Notes: generated from the letters alone by a model not told the origin. A DNA stretch of 64,000 nt from Streptomyces monomycini (GCF_022271435.1 NZ_JAFIQY010000027.1:49706-113705), one strand, 5' to 3'; counted from the first letter of the stretch, positions 35,224 through 43,818 are shown. Program-made: numbers and translations.

Positions 35224-35877
35224 ATGGCCGTCATCCACCACACCACCCTCTCGCCCACCAAGCTGGAACTCCTCGCCCGCTGGCTCCCCGCCCAGCCCTG
35301 GTACGCGGGCGACGGCGCCGCCCCGGACCTGACCACGGCCGGCGGCTTCCGGCTGGACGACCCGGAGGGCGAGGTCGGCATGGAGTTCATGGTCGCCACC
35401 GACACCTCCGGTGCCGCACCGGTCCGCTACCACGTCCCGCTCACCTACCGGGGCGCACCGCTGCCCGGCGCCGACCACGCACTGATCGGCACCCTGGAAC
35501 ACGGCGTACTCGGCAAGCGCTGGGCGTACGACGGCACCCACGACCCGGTCCTGGTGGCCCAGCTCTTCGCCCTCCTCACCGGCCAGGCCGAGGCCCACGC
35601 CCAGAGCGTCAGCGACACCCTCGACCCCACCGTCCGGGCACGGCTCATGGGCACCGGCCACAGCGCCGTACAGGCCCCTGCCGCCGTGACTCAAAGCCCG
35701 TCCGCCACCGACATCCTCGTCCGCTCCACCCGTCCCCTGCTCCTGCGCGTCCACCGCGTCCTGACACCGGACGAGAGCGACGGCGGGTCCACGACGGGCC
35801 ACATCAGCGCGACGTGGACCGAGGGGCCGGGGGAGCGGGTGCGGGGGGTGTTCTTGACTGTGCGTGAGGGGGCGTGA
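35224..35877 (+). CDS. Maltokinase N-terminal-cap-like protein, without kinase domain
   Basis: 217 residues with GGAAGG upstream of the ATG. The sequence (TLSPTKLELLARWLPAQPWY, YHVPLTYRGAPLPGADHALI, GTLEHGVLGKRWAYDGTHDP) is the cap region of actinobacterial maltokinase/Pep2-type proteins, here with no kinase domain behind it; such stand-alone caps exist in Streptomyces. Function is unknown; a role in maltose/trehalose metabolism is suggested by its position just after the mal operon, 77 bases downstream of the second LacI gene. Confidence 0.75.
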   Translation: MAVIHHTTLSPTKLELLARWLPAQPWYAGDGAAPDLTTAGGFRLDDPEGEVGMEFMVATDTSGAAPVRYHVPLTYRGAPLPGADHALIGTLEHGVLGKRWAYDGTHDPVLVAQLFALLTGQAEAHAQSVSDTLDPTVRARLMGTGHSAVQAPAAVTQSPSATDILVRSTRPLLLRVHRVLTPDESDGGSTTGHISATWTEGPGERVRGVFLTVREGA

Positions 35878-35913
35878 GAGGTCGGACCGACGGCGCCGGA
35901 CGCGCGCGGTGCT

Positions 35914-35966
35914 GTGCAGGCCCTGAAGGCCGTGCAGGCCCTGCAGGCCCTGAAGGCCGTGAAGAC
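35914..35966. repeat. 18-base imperfect tandem repeat, about 3 copies
   Basis: Units of TGCAGGCCCTGAAGGCCG between the stop codons of two convergent genes. Non-coding. Confidence 0.65.
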
Positions 35967-35971
35967 CGCGC

Positions 35972-36523
35972 TCACCCGCCGAGCGGCGAACCGAGCAGCC
36001 AGTTGCCCGGGGCGTCCGGGTCCGGGCTGAGGTAGAACTCCTCGATGGCCTGGCGGAACTCGGCGTGGCTGATGACGCCGTCGCCGTCGCGGTCCAGCCG
36101 CTGGAAGGCCGGGCCCGAGGTCTCCGGGGGGATGTGCAGCGCCTCGTACATCCGGATGTACTCGTCGGTGGTGAGCACGCCGTCGCGGTCGGTGTCGAGG
36201 GCCTGCATGAGCGCGTCGACGATCTGCAGCACGACGTGCTCGAAGGTCTTCGGGTCGGTGACGTGCGAGCGCATCAGGTCGATGAACGGCTGACGGCCGA
36301 CCCGGCCTTCGTCGTCCGTGCCGCCGGCGTCGCGCAGGATCTCCCACCACCTGCCGAAGGCCTCGCGCAGCGCGGCCCGGTTCTCGTGGTCCTCGGGGCG
36401 GGCCACCGCCAGGAACAGCCCGGCCATCACCTCGAAGTCCTCGTGGGTGAGCCAGCCGTCCTCGGTGCGGTCGAACCAGTCGAAGAGGATGCTGAACTTG
36501 CGGTCGAGGGCGTCGTTGGCCAT
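35972..36523 (-). CDS. EF-hand calcium-binding protein (calerythrin-like)
   Basis: 183 residues from the ATG at 36523 (a GTG at 36532 is close to GGAAGG and is the alternative). Three recognisable EF-hand loops: DRTEDGWLTHED, DTDRDGVLTTDE and DRDGDGVISHAE; a fourth is degenerate. No signal peptide, so intracellular. Streptomyces has several such calerythrin-type proteins, which may buffer Ca2+ or sense it in development. Monocistronic. Confidence 0.9.
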   Translation of the reverse strand: MANDALDRKFSILFDWFDRTEDGWLTHEDFEVMAGLFLAVARPEDHENRAALREAFGRWWEILRDAGGTDDEGRVGRQPFIDLMRSHVTDPKTFEHVVLQIVDALMQALDTDRDGVLTTDEYIRMYEALHIPPETSGPAFQRLDRDGDGVISHAEFRQAIEEFYLSPDPDAPGNWLLGSPLGG

Positions 36524-36741
36524 CGCACTCACCGTCCTTCCGCGGGGCGTCAGAGGCGCGTTCCATGCAACTGCCGGTGCGGGGCGCGGTCAACGACGGT
36601 TCGGGTCAGGTTGTCCGCGCGGTCGGGTTGTCCGCGCGGTCGGGTCCCGCGGCCCGGCGTGGCACCCCGCCGCTCGTCGCAGCCGTGTTAGCCGGGTGTT
36701 AGCGGGGCGGCAGTACTGCGCTAGTGGCCCCGGACAGAGTG

Positions 36742-36771
36742 GGTGACGTACCGAGCAGACACCACGTCACC
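36742..36771. promoter_or_regulatory. Inverted repeat before the lipoprotein gene
   Basis: Perfect 8-base arms GGTGACGT / ACGTCACC with a 14-base loop, 20 bases before the ATG at 36792. Possibly an operator. Confidence 0.4.
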
Positions 36772-36791
36772 GATTGCCCCGGGGGTTCGCA

Positions 36792-37473
36792 ATGAGCGCC
36801 AGCACCACCGTCCGCACCGCCCGTCGCCGCCGCGGCCCTGGTCGCGGCGGCCGGCCTGTCCCTGACCGCCTGCTCCGGCTCGGATGCCACCGGCACGAAG
36901 GCCGCGGGGCAGACGGACATGGGCACGGTGGCCGAGTCCCGCGACGCGGGGTCGTCCGCAGGGTCGCAGGGGTCCGAAGCCAAGGCGGGCGCCGGCTCCA
37001 CGGCGGACGGCAAGGCCGGTGCCGTGGGCCCGCAGGCCGCCCGGCCCAAGGCGGGGGCCCCGGCCCGCACCGTGACCCTGGCGGACGGCATCAGCAAGGC
37101 GCAGATCCAGCAGCTCGGTGACCAGCACTACCGGGCCAAGATCGTCGCCCGTGGTGACGTCCTCGCCACGCTGGAGACCAAGCAGCGTGACGCCGGGCTG
37201 GACGCCAACGACATGTTCGTCGTGCTGTCGCTGGACGGCAAGGTGCACTCCTGGATGGGCGGCGGACAGCAGGGGCCGGGCACCTTCAAGCTGGCGGGCG
37301 GCTGGACGGCCAAGGTCACCAAGGTCGGCGAACTGCACTACCGCGCGCAGATCCTCGGCAGGGGAGGCGCGGTGTACGGCACGGTCGAGGCGAACCAGCA
37401 GGACGCCGGGCTCGTCGCCAACGGTGTGCCTGTCGTGCTCAGCACCGGTGGTGTGATCAGCGCCCACGCGTAG
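36792..37473 (+). pseudogene. Lipoprotein-like secreted protein, frameshifted in the signal peptide
   Basis: The reading frame that carries the protein (ending at 37473) reads ALVAAAGLSLTACSGSDATG around 36835-36895, a classical lipobox signal, but has no start codon before it: a TGA at 36793-36795 closes it upstream. The ATG at 36792, which has a good spacing to GGGGG, opens another frame (MSASTTVRTARRRR). One extra base (or two missing) near 36822-36834 in a run of CGCCGCCG would join them. The mature part is a Ser/Ala/Lys linker and then two related repeats of about 60 residues (QLGDQHYRAKIVARGDVLAT; VGELHYRAQILGRGGAVYGT), each with a VVLS strand. Function unknown. Sequencing error is possible. 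Confidence 0.65.
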
Positions 37474-37542
37474 CCGCCGGGGCCCGTCGGGGCAGCTCGG
37501 AACGTTGCGGACCAGAGTTCACGGACCAGCTAGGAGATCATG

Positions 37543-37791
37543 ATGAAGTCGTGGCGTACGCGTATCGGTGTGGGGCTGGCCGTCGGTGCCGCGGCGGTGG
37601 CCATCCCGCTGACCGCCACCACCGCCTCCGCCGCCCCGCCGCCCGGCGACGGCTGGATTCCCGCCGGTGCCGAGAAGTACCCCTCGAAGGGGGAGTGCGA
37701 GGCGAAGGAGATCGGGGGCGCCCAGGCGAACGGGTACCACGAGGTGTGGTGCGACGACAGTGAGACGATCATGCCGATCTTCTACCGCTGA
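37543..37791 (+). CDS. Small secreted protein, 82 residues, two cysteines
   Basis: Start at the second of two tandem ATGs (37543), which puts AGGAG 6 bases upstream. Signal peptide (RIGVGLAVGAAAVAIPL) with cleavage after TASA. The mature part of about 50 residues has the pattern PPPGDGWIPAGAEKYPSKG, one Cys in SKGECE and a second in EVWCDD, probably one disulfide. No family recognised. A hairpin with T-run follows. Lies just after the lipoprotein-like gene and may be co-transcribed. Confidence 0.8.
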   Translation: MKSWRTRIGVGLAVGAAAVAIPLTATTASAAPPPGDGWIPAGAEKYPSKGECEAKEIGGAQANGYHEVWCDDSETIMPIFYR

Positions 37792-37850
37792 TCGCTGAGC
37801 GCTCTTCGCCGGCCGGTGGGGGAACGTTCCGCCGATGAGGTGCCGCGAGA

Positions 37851-37888
37851 GTCCGCGTCCCGGTCCGACCCACCGGGGCGCGGACTTT
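37851..37888 (+). terminator. Terminator after the small secreted protein gene
   Basis: GTCCGCGTCCCGGT pairs with ACCGGGGCGCGGAC (one G:U pair) around a 7-base loop, followed by TTT, 60 bases after the stop at 37791. Confidence 0.7.
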
Positions 37889-37922
37889 CCGCGTTCCGGG
37901 GGCCGTCCGCCCGGGGCCGGGG

Positions 37923-38393
37923 TCACCCCTTGCCGAGGAATTTCTCCAGGAACGAAGTGGGCGCGAAGCGGGCGACGGCCGCACCGGCGATGCACAGGGC
38001 GACTCCGGCGAAGGAGACGGCGGAGAAGTTCCCGAACATGAGCAGGACGAGCATCAGTACGGTGGTCACCACGTGCACCACCACCCTGACGGGCCGCACC
38101 CGTTCCTCCTGGGCGTGCAGCGCGCTCGCGATGTCCTGGCTGCGTCGCCGACGCTGACGTTCCCGTTCCCTGCGCCACTCGGCCTCCCGCCTGGCATCCT
38201 CCTGCGCTGCCAGGCGCTGCCACATCTCCGCCATGGCGGATTCCTGCTCGGCGCTCCGCTCCGGCGGCGTGTGCACATGGAGGTCGCCCTCGAAGGAGCC
38301 GGCCTGGATCACCAGTCCGTGGTTGACCTCCGCGCTGAACACGTTCGTGACGGTTTTCTCGTCGACGTCCCGGCGCTGTATGTCATCCCCCAT
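37923..38393 (-). CDS. Membrane protein with an NxGLVIQAGxFxGDLH motif
   Basis: 156 residues from the ATG at 38393. The N-terminal part contains NHGLVIQAGSFEGDLHVHTP, a short motif that recurs in many Streptomyces proteins of unknown function, often next to NTPase or TIR-type effector genes. Then a charged coiled-coil-like stretch (EMWQRLAAQEDARREAEWRR) and two transmembrane helices at the C-terminus (VVTTVLMLVLLMFGNF and VALCIAGAAVARF). Presents a soluble N-terminus in the cytoplasm. Partner and function unknown. Confidence 0.65.
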   Translation of the reverse strand: MGDDIQRRDVDEKTVTNVFSAEVNHGLVIQAGSFEGDLHVHTPPERSAEQESAMAEMWQRLAAQEDARREAEWRRERERQRRRRSQDIASALHAQEERVRPVRVVVHVVTTVLMLVLLMFGNFSAVSFAGVALCIAGAAVARFAPTSFLEKFLGKG

Positions 38394-38551
38394 GCCACCG
38401 ACGGTACCGGCGCCCCATCGGGAGCACCATCGACATCCGCGCCCGGCAGGGTGTGCGGCCTCAGGGCTGTACACCCCGCCGGGCGCCGCGCTTTGGTGGG
38501 GGGGACCGCCGTCGCGCCGTGGTGCCGGCACGGCGTATCGCCGTAGCGCCG

Positions 38552-38602
38552 TTGCAATCCCTTGCGCAAACTCTTGCACCAATCAGGCGCGGCGGATAGA
38601 AC
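38552..38602 (+). promoter_or_regulatory. Alpha-amylase promoter with MalR-type operator motifs
   Basis: TTGCA (38552), CTTGCGCAAA (38561-38570) and TTGCA (38574) form a cluster with a perfect TTGCGCAA centre. TTGCAC (38574-38579) also fits a -35 box, with TAGAAC (38597) at 17 bases as a weak -10. Repressor binding here would block the promoter. Confidence 0.6.
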
Positions 38603-38638
38603 AACGGCTGAACACCTCCCACCCCCTCAGGAGGAACC

Positions 38639-40051
38639 ATGGCCCCCACCCGCCACAGGCGACCCGCGCGCAGACCCGTGGCCGCCGTGCTCGCGTTCCT
38701 CTCCGGTGCGGCGGCGGCCGTCCTCGCCCCACCGCCGCAGCCCGCGCACGCGGCGCCGCCCGGGGCCAAGGACGTCACCGCCGAACTCTTCGAGTGGCGC
38801 TACGCGTCGGTCGCGAAGGAGTGCGGGACCACACTGGGGCCCGCCGGTTACGGCCATGTGGAGGTGTCTCCGGCCACCGAGCACATCCAGGGCGGCGCGT
38901 GGTGGACCTCCTACCAGCCCGTCAGCTACAAGATCGCCGGGCGGCTCGGCGACCGGGCGGCCTTCAAGAACATGGTGGACGCCTGTCACGCGGCCGGGGT
39001 CAAGGTGGTCGCGGACGCGGTGATCAACCACATGGCGGCCGGGTCGGGCACGGGCACCGGCGGCTCGTCGTACACGAAGTACGACTACCCGGGGATCTAC
39101 CAGCGCCAGGACATGGACGACTGCACCGGGCCGATCACGGACTACCGCGACCGCTGGAACGTGCAGCACTGCGAACTGGTCGGCCTGGCGGACCTGGACA
39201 CCGGCGAGCCGTACGTCCGGTCCCGGATCGCCGCGTACCTGAACGACCTGCTGTCGCTCGGTGTGGACGGCTTCCGGATCGACGCGGCCAAGCACATGCC
39301 GGCGGAGGATCTCGCCGCGATCAAGCGGCAGTTGAAGAATCCTTCCGTCTACTGGAAGCAGGAAGCGATCTACGGGGAGGGCGAAGCCGTCTCCCCGGCC
39401 GAGTACCTGGGGAACGGTGACGTCCAGGAATTCCGGTACGGCCGCGACCTCAAGCGCGTGTTCCAGAACGAGAAGCTGGCCTATCTGAAGAACTTCGGCG
39501 AGGGCTGGGCCTACCTGCCCTCGGCGCAGTCCGGTGTCTTCGTCGACAACTGGGACACCGAGCGCAACGGCTCCACGCTCAGCTACAAGGACGGCGCGGA
39601 CTACACCCTCGCCAACGTCTTCATGCTGGCCTGGCCGTACGGAGCGCCCGACGTCCATTCGGGGTACGAGTTCTCCGACCATGACGCGGGGCCCCCGAAC
39701 GGGGGCGCGGTGCAAGCTTGTTGGCAGGACGGGTGGAAGTGCCAGCACAACTGGCCCGAGATCCGCGCCATGGTCGGCTTCCGCAACGCGACCCACGGCG
39801 CGCCCGTCACCCACTGGTGGGACAACGGCAACGACGCCATCGCCTTCGGACGCGGCGACAAGGGCTACGCCGTGGTCAACCACGAGGGCAGCGCGCTGAC
39901 CCGTACGTTCCAGACCGCGCTGCCGGCCGGCACGTACTGCGACGTACAGAGCCGCAAACCGGTGACGGTGGACGGCGACGGGCGTTTCACCGCCACCCTC
40001 GCCCCGAACACAGCGCTCGCGCTGCACGTCGGCGCGCGTAGCTGCGGCTGA
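38639..40051 (+). CDS. Secreted alpha-amylase (GH13, Streptomyces type)
   Basis: 470 residues, AGGAGG ribosome site. Sec signal peptide with cleavage after AHA (residue 38). GH13 catalytic domain: EVSPATEHIQG, VVADAVINHMA, GFRIDAAKHM (Asp), WKQEAIYGEGE (Glu) and VFVDNWDTERNG (Asp). It then has the C-terminal beta domain and ends there, so it lacks the starch-binding CBM20 found in some relatives. It should cleave starch into maltodextrins outside the cell, feeding MalEFG. Confidence 0.94.
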   Translation: MAPTRHRRPARRPVAAVLAFLSGAAAAVLAPPPQPAHAAPPGAKDVTAELFEWRYASVAKECGTTLGPAGYGHVEVSPATEHIQGGAWWTSYQPVSYKIAGRLGDRAAFKNMVDACHAAGVKVVADAVINHMAAGSGTGTGGSSYTKYDYPGIYQRQDMDDCTGPITDYRDRWNVQHCELVGLADLDTGEPYVRSRIAAYLNDLLSLGVDGFRIDAAKHMPAEDLAAIKRQLKNPSVYWKQEAIYGEGEAVSPAEYLGNGDVQEFRYGRDLKRVFQNEKLAYLKNFGEGWAYLPSAQSGVFVDNWDTERNGSTLSYKDGADYTLANVFMLAWPYGAPDVHSGYEFSDHDAGPPNGGAVQACWQDGWKCQHNWPEIRAMVGFRNATHGAPVTHWWDNGNDAIAFGRGDKGYAVVNHEGSALTRTFQTALPAGTYCDVQSRKPVTVDGDGRFTATLAPNTALALHVGARSCG

Positions 40052-40057
40052 CCCGCA

Positions 40058-40106
40058 CCCGAGGCCCGAGGCCCGAGGCCCGAGGCCCGAGGCCCGAGGC
40101 CCGACG
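40058..40106. repeat. 7-base tandem repeat (CCCGAGG, 6 perfect copies plus one variant)
   Basis: Directly after the amylase stop, before the pullulanase. Not a multiple of 3 and not in a gene. Confidence 0.9.
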
Positions 40107-40186
40107 CCTGAGGCGGCGGCGGGCCGGGGACGCCAGCCACCCCCGGCCCGCCTCGCACGTACCGAACGTCCTGAAGGAGTCCTTAC

Positions 40187-42826
40187 GTGAGGCGCACCCT
40201 CCGCCGTACCGTCGCAGCCGTGGCCATGGCCCTGTGCGCGGCGGTCCTGCCCGCCCCGCCCCCCGCGAACGCCGCACCGCCACCGGCTCCCGCCACGGCG
40301 GCGGCCCAGTGGATCGACCGCGACACCGTGGTCTGGAAAGGCGCCCGGCGGGCGGACGCCCAGCTGGAGTTCGGGGCGGAAGGGGAGGGGCAGGGGATAC
40401 GGCGGATACGGCTCACGCCCGGCGCCCTGACCTCGGACGAGCAGGCCGCGTATCCGCATCTGAGGAACTTCCCGGCGTTCGCCGTCGACCCGCGCGACCG
40501 GAAGCTCACCCTGACCGCGCTGCGCGACCGGCTCGTCGCCGTCCAGCCGGACGCCGACGGGCGGCGCGTCAGCACCGGCGTCCAGATCCCCGGCGTACTG
40601 GACGACCTGTACGGCCCGGCCGCGGCCACGGCGCCGCTCGGCCCGGTCTTCCGGCGCGGCCGTCCCACCCTCTCCGTCTGGGCGCCGACCGCCCGCACCG
40701 TCGCGCTGGAACTCGACGGCCGTACGGTCGCGATGCGGCGGGACGACGCGAGCGGCGTGTGGCAGGCGCGGGGCACGCGCGGCTGGGCGGGCAAGCCGTA
40801 CCGGTACGTCGTGACCGTCTGGGCCCCCACCGCCGGCCGTTTCGTCACGAACAAGGTCACCGACCCGTACGCGACCGCTCTGACCGCCGACTCCACCCGC
40901 AGCCTCGTCGTCGACCTCGCCGACCCGCGCCTCGCGCCCAAGGGCTGGGACCGGCTCAAGAAGCCCGCCGCGGTGCCGCTGAACCGGGCCCGCATCCAGG
41001 AACTGCACATCCGCGACTTCTCCGTCGCGGACCGCACCTCGCGCCATCCCGGCCAGTACCTCGCCTTCACCGACCGCCGCTCGGACGGCATGCGGCACCT
41101 CAAGGCCCTCGCCGACGCCGGCACCTCCTACGTCCACCTCCTGCCCGCGTTCGACATCGCGACCATCCCGGAACGGCGCTCCGACCAAGTCCGCCCGGAC
41201 TGCGACCTGGCGGCGCTGCCCGCCGACTCCGAGCGGCAGCAGGAGTGCGTCGGCAAGACCGCCGCCCGCGACGCGTACAACTGGGGGTACGACCCGTTCC
41301 ACTACACCGTGCCGGAAGGCTCGTACGCCTCCGACCCCGACTCGCCACGGGCCCGGACCGGCGAATTCCGCCGCATGGTGCAGGGCCTGAACGGCGCCGG
41401 ACTGCGCGCCGTCATGGACGTCGTCTACAACCACACCGCCGCGAGCGGCCAGAACGCGCTGTCCGTACTGGACCGGATCGTGCCCGGCTACTACCACCGG
41501 CTGCTGGACGACGGCTCCGTGGCCACCTCCACCTGCTGCGCGAACACCGCGCCCGAGCACAGGATGATGGGCCGGCTCGTCGTCGACTCGATCGTCACCT
41601 GGGCCCGGCAGTACAAGATCGACGGCTTCCGGTTCGACCTGATGGGACACCACCCGAAGGCCAACATCCTCGCCGTACGCAAGGCCCTGGACGCGCTGAC
41701 CCCCGCCAAGGACGGCGTGGACGGCAAGGCGATCGTCCTGTACGGGGAAGGCTGGAACTTCGGCGAGGTCGCGGACGACGCGCGCTTCGTGCAGGCCACC
41801 CAGCGGAACATGGCCGGGACTGGAATCGCCACCTTCAACGACCGCGCGCGCGACGCCGTACGCGGCGGCGGGCCCTTCGACCCGGACCCGCGCGTCCAGG
41901 GCTTCGCCTCCGGCCTCGCCACGGACCCCAACGCCTCGCCCGCCAACGGCACCCCGGCCGAACAGCGCGCGCGCCTGCTCCACTACCAGGACCTGCTCAA
42001 GGTCGGCCTCACGGGCAACCTCGCCGACTACTCCTTCACCGACACCTCCGGCCGCACGGTCAAGGGATCGGACGTCGACTACAACGGCAGCCCGGCCGGG
42101 TACGCCGCCGCCCCCGGCGACGCCCTCGCCTACGCCGACGCCCACGACAACGAGACGCTGTACGACGCCCTCGCCTACAAACTCCCGCAGGGCACCTCGG
42201 CCACCGACCGCGCCCGGATGCAGGTCGTCGCCCTGGCCACCGCCGCGCTCTCCCAGGGCCCGGCCCTCTCCCAGGCGGGCAGCGATCTGCTCCGCTCCAA
42301 GTCCCTCGACCGCAACTCCCACGACAGCGGCGACTGGTTCAACGCCCTGCACTGGGACTGCCGGGACGGCAACGGCTTCGGCCGCGGCCTGCCGCCCGCC
42401 GCCGACAACAAGGAGAAATGGCCGTACGCCCGGCCGCTGCTCGCCGACCCCGCCCTGCGCCCCGGCTGCCCGCAGATCGCCGCCACCTCCGCCGCCTACC
42501 GCGACCTGCTCCGCATCCACGCCACCGAACCGGCCTTCGGGCTGGACAGCGCCGACGCCGTACAGAAAGCGCTTTCCTTCCCGTTGTCGGGGACGGGAGA
42601 GACACCCGGCGTCGTCACCATGCGGCTCGGCAAGCTGATCGTGGTCTTCAACGCGACGCCGCAGCGGCAGCTTCAGCGGCTGCCGTCGCTCGCGGGCAAG
42701 CGGTACGGGCTGCACCGCGTGCAGGCGCGCGGCGCGGACCCGGTGGTGAAGACGGCTTCGTACGAGAAGCGGACGGGGACGTTCGGCGTCCCGGCGCGTA
42801 CGGTCGCGGTGTTCGCCGCGCGGTGA
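40187..42826 (+). CDS. Secreted pullulanase-type alpha-1,6-glucosidase (GH13)
   Basis: 879 residues from a GTG with GAAGGAG upstream. Sec signal peptide ending near NANA. Before the barrel it has CBM41/N-terminal-like and Ig-like CBM48 regions (WAPTARTVALELDGR). The barrel has type I pullulanase signature YNWGYDP, DVVYNHT, GFRFDLMGHH (Asp), LYGEGWNFGEV (Glu) and AYADAHDNETLYD (Asp). It hydrolyses alpha-1,6 branch points of amylopectin and pullulan outside the cell. Lies 135 bases after the amylase on the same strand. Confidence 0.94.
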   Translation: MRRTLRRTVAAVAMALCAAVLPAPPPANAAPPPAPATAAAQWIDRDTVVWKGARRADAQLEFGAEGEGQGIRRIRLTPGALTSDEQAAYPHLRNFPAFAVDPRDRKLTLTALRDRLVAVQPDADGRRVSTGVQIPGVLDDLYGPAAATAPLGPVFRRGRPTLSVWAPTARTVALELDGRTVAMRRDDASGVWQARGTRGWAGKPYRYVVTVWAPTAGRFVTNKVTDPYATALTADSTRSLVVDLADPRLAPKGWDRLKKPAAVPLNRARIQELHIRDFSVADRTSRHPGQYLAFTDRRSDGMRHLKALADAGTSYVHLLPAFDIATIPERRSDQVRPDCDLAALPADSERQQECVGKTAARDAYNWGYDPFHYTVPEGSYASDPDSPRARTGEFRRMVQGLNGAGLRAVMDVVYNHTAASGQNALSVLDRIVPGYYHRLLDDGSVATSTCCANTAPEHRMMGRLVVDSIVTWARQYKIDGFRFDLMGHHPKANILAVRKALDALTPAKDGVDGKAIVLYGEGWNFGEVADDARFVQATQRNMAGTGIATFNDRARDAVRGGGPFDPDPRVQGFASGLATDPNASPANGTPAEQRARLLHYQDLLKVGLTGNLADYSFTDTSGRTVKGSDVDYNGSPAGYAAAPGDALAYADAHDNETLYDALAYKLPQGTSATDRARMQVVALATAALSQGPALSQAGSDLLRSKSLDRNSHDSGDWFNALHWDCRDGNGFGRGLPPAADNKEKWPYARPLLADPALRPGCPQIAATSAAYRDLLRIHATEPAFGLDSADAVQKALSFPLSGTGETPGVVTMRLGKLIVVFNATPQRQLQRLPSLAGKRYGLHRVQARGADPVVKTASYEKRTGTFGVPARTVAVFAAR

Positions 42827-43196
42827 ACGGCCTCGCTGCTCATGGGCGGCTGCCTGTGGGCGGCCGCCCCGCGTGGCCGCCCCGCGGTGCCGCCGCGTTG
42901 TGGGGCCGTCCATGGGCCGCCCTGCCCATGGACGGCCCATCCGCCAGTGGCGGTTCCGGGGCCTGTTTCCCCCGTGGATCGTCCCCCATGGTTCCCCCAT
43001 CCGTCCGCCGGAGCGGACTCCATGGGCCCCCGTGATCCCGTGCCCTCAGGCCCCGGTGACACCACTGTGCGCCGTCCGGGAATTGTCCGAAAGCCCTGGC
43101 GGCGCCGGACAAAGGGCCGTACAACCCGCGACGGTTGCGCGGCGGACCAGCGCGCGCTGGTGAAGTGCGCCGGTTGTGCGCTCCCTGCGCCCGCGC
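42827..43196. terminator. Terminator region after the pullulanase gene
   Basis: Perfect 15-base arms GGGCCGTCCATGGGC / GCCCATGGACGGCCC with a 6-base loop at 42903-42938; another dyad GTCCGC-CGGA-GCGGAC near 43003-43018. No gene recognised in the 370 bases. The converging GNAT gene ends at 43197. Confidence 0.65.
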
Positions 43197-43724
43197 CTAC
43201 GCCCCAGGTCCGGGCACCTGCTTCTCCAGCAGCGTGACGGTGTACCGGCTCCCGTCCGAACCCTCCTTCGCCCGCTGCTCGCCGACGACCCGGTAGCCCG
43301 CACTCTCGTAGTACGGCCGCAGGCGCGGATTGCTCGACTTGCAGTCGAGGCGGCTCAACGGACGGCCCGCCTCGGCGATCCGCCGCTCGGCACGGGCCAG
43401 CATCGCGCGGCCGGTGCCCGCCGGCGCCCGGTCGCGGTCGACCATCAGCCGGTGCAGATAGCCCGCGACGGGCGGCTGCGGGCCCCATGCGGGCAGATCC
43501 TCCCACCACAGCTCCCACGCCCCGGCGATCTCCCCGCCCACCTCGGCGAACCAGACCTCGTCCTGCTTGATCCGCAGCCGGAAGTGCTCCGCGTCCCGCT
43601 CGCCGGGCGTCCACTGGCTGATGCCGCGGCCCTGCATCCAGCGGGCGGCGCCGTCGTAGAGCGCGACGAGGGCGGCCACGTCGGCGTCGGTGTCCGCGGC
43701 GCGGCGGAAGGTGATCATGTCCAT
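43197..43724 (-). CDS. GNAT-family N-acetyltransferase
   Basis: 175 residues from the ATG at 43724. GNAT fold: N-terminal ITFRRAADTDADVAALVALY, acetyl-CoA-binding region LHRLMVDRDRAPAGTGRAML (Q/RxxGxG/A-type loop) and C-terminal LRPYYESAGYRVVGE. Substrate unknown; a protein or small molecule amine. On the same strand as the ribosome-inactivating protein gene but separated from it by a strong terminator, so probably independent. Confidence 0.88.
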   Translation of the reverse strand: MDMITFRRAADTDADVAALVALYDGAARWMQGRGISQWTPGERDAEHFRLRIKQDEVWFAEVGGEIAGAWELWWEDLPAWGPQPPVAGYLHRLMVDRDRAPAGTGRAMLARAERRIAEAGRPLSRLDCKSSNPRLRPYYESAGYRVVGEQRAKEGSDGSRYTVTLLEKQVPGPGA

Positions 43725-43773
43725 GCGCGGATTGTGCCCCAGCGGTACCGGAACGGGCTCGTCCGTCTCGGAG

Positions 43774-43812
43774 CCGGGTGCCCGGCGCGGTGCTGCCGCG
43801 CCGGGCACCCGG
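43774..43812 (-). terminator. Terminator of the ribosome-inactivating protein gene
   Basis: Perfect 17-base arms CCGGGTGCCCGGCGCGG / CCGCGCCGGGCACCCGG with a 5-base loop, 6 bases after the stop on the reverse strand. Confidence 0.85.
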
Positions 43813-43818
43813 GCAGGG

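Noticed and set aside
38627..43000. Very long open frames on the strand opposite to the amylase and pullulanase genes, and likewise opposite the SARP and glnE genes
   Set aside because: They lack family motifs and codon-position bias of their own; they arise because stop codons are rare in GC-rich antisense frames.
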